64,000 nt of DNA from Onchocerca lupi (taxonomy: Eukaryota; Nematoda; Chromadorea; Rhabditida; Onchocercidae), in assembly GCA_028564675.1 (NCBI GenBank), contig JAOVVO010000122.1, positions 62,001 to 126,000 of the forward strand, read 5' to 3'. Made by a program: the position numbers and the translations under genes. Positions 63,889 to 64,000 of the stretch are shown in pieces; position 1 is the stretch's first letter, and the number at the start of each line of letters is the position of its first letter. The notes under the pieces were generated by a model. That model ran no database searches. It worked only from the letters and a program-made list of their open reading frames with translations, and had not been told where the DNA came from.

Positions 63889-64000
63889 CTAAAGTAATAA
63901 TAATCCTATATGTTAACTATGTTTATAAATGAATCAGAAAATTTCTCAGGAAGCTAAATTTTCCTGAACGTCAGACCCCAAATTTCTGGATTTAGTAGAT
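63889..64000. other. intron of unc-11 at the right edge
   Basis: This follows, in the 5' direction of the gene, the acceptor of the exon ending at 63888. No upstream exon is visible before the window ends. Confidence 0.6.

Noticed and set aside
1..64000. CRISPR arrays, insertion sequences, bacterial operons or endosymbiont (Wolbachia-like) inserts
   Set aside because: No regularly spaced repeats of the right size, no transposase or reverse transcriptase frame, and no stretch of dense prokaryotic coding were seen.

Overview
This 64 kb window is AT-rich eukaryotic nuclear DNA from a nematode, most likely a clade III animal parasite of the filarial type. The evidence is small exons split by short GT-AG introns with TTTCAG-like acceptors, nematode-style genes (unc-11/AP180, eya-1, aspartylglucosaminidase, a C-type lectin, an insulin-like peptide), and long A/T tracts between genes. 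The genus cannot be fixed by reading alone. Open reading frame length is of little use here: most real exons are 15-230 bases, so the gene models below come from joining exons whose splice sites, reading phases and protein sequence agree.

Layout from left to right. The first 1.3 kb holds the 5' part of a minus-strand insulin-like peptide gene whose A-chain exon must lie beyond the left edge. About 12 kb follows with no gene I can support. From 13.4 to 18.6 kb is a plus-strand four-pass membrane protein (6 exons). A small unidentified two-exon gene sits at 20.5-20.9 kb, followed by a plus-strand C-type lectin (21.8-23.3 kb) with a possible alternative Cys-rich last exon. From 28.0 to 41.8 kb is a plus-strand eyes absent (eya-1) gene of 11 exons. 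A tRNA-Ala(AGC) lies in its intron 5, and intron 1 holds a small opposite-strand gene candidate and a strong hairpin. From 44.8 to 50.9 kb is a plus-strand secreted Cys-rich protein that looks like the DUF4773 family. The right side is all minus strand: aspartylglucosaminidase (52.8-56.5 kb, 8 exons, complete) and the C-terminal half of the clathrin adaptor unc-11/AP180/PICALM (59.0-63.9 kb), whose ANTH-domain exons lie beyond the right edge.

The genes do not form a pathway or an operon. They are independent loci with separate roles: insulin signalling, membrane transport, lectin recognition, transcription and development (eya), lysosomal glycoprotein breakdown (AGA) and clathrin endocytosis (unc-11).

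The strongest observation is in eya. The protein aligns without gaps to the EYA domain, but both catalytic aspartates of the DxDxT motif are Glu, its Thr is Val, and the acidic Asp of the C-terminal GDG motif is Thr, which suggests a pseudophosphatase. Second is unc-11, where six consecutive exons are all multiples of three in phase 1, so each can be skipped in frame.
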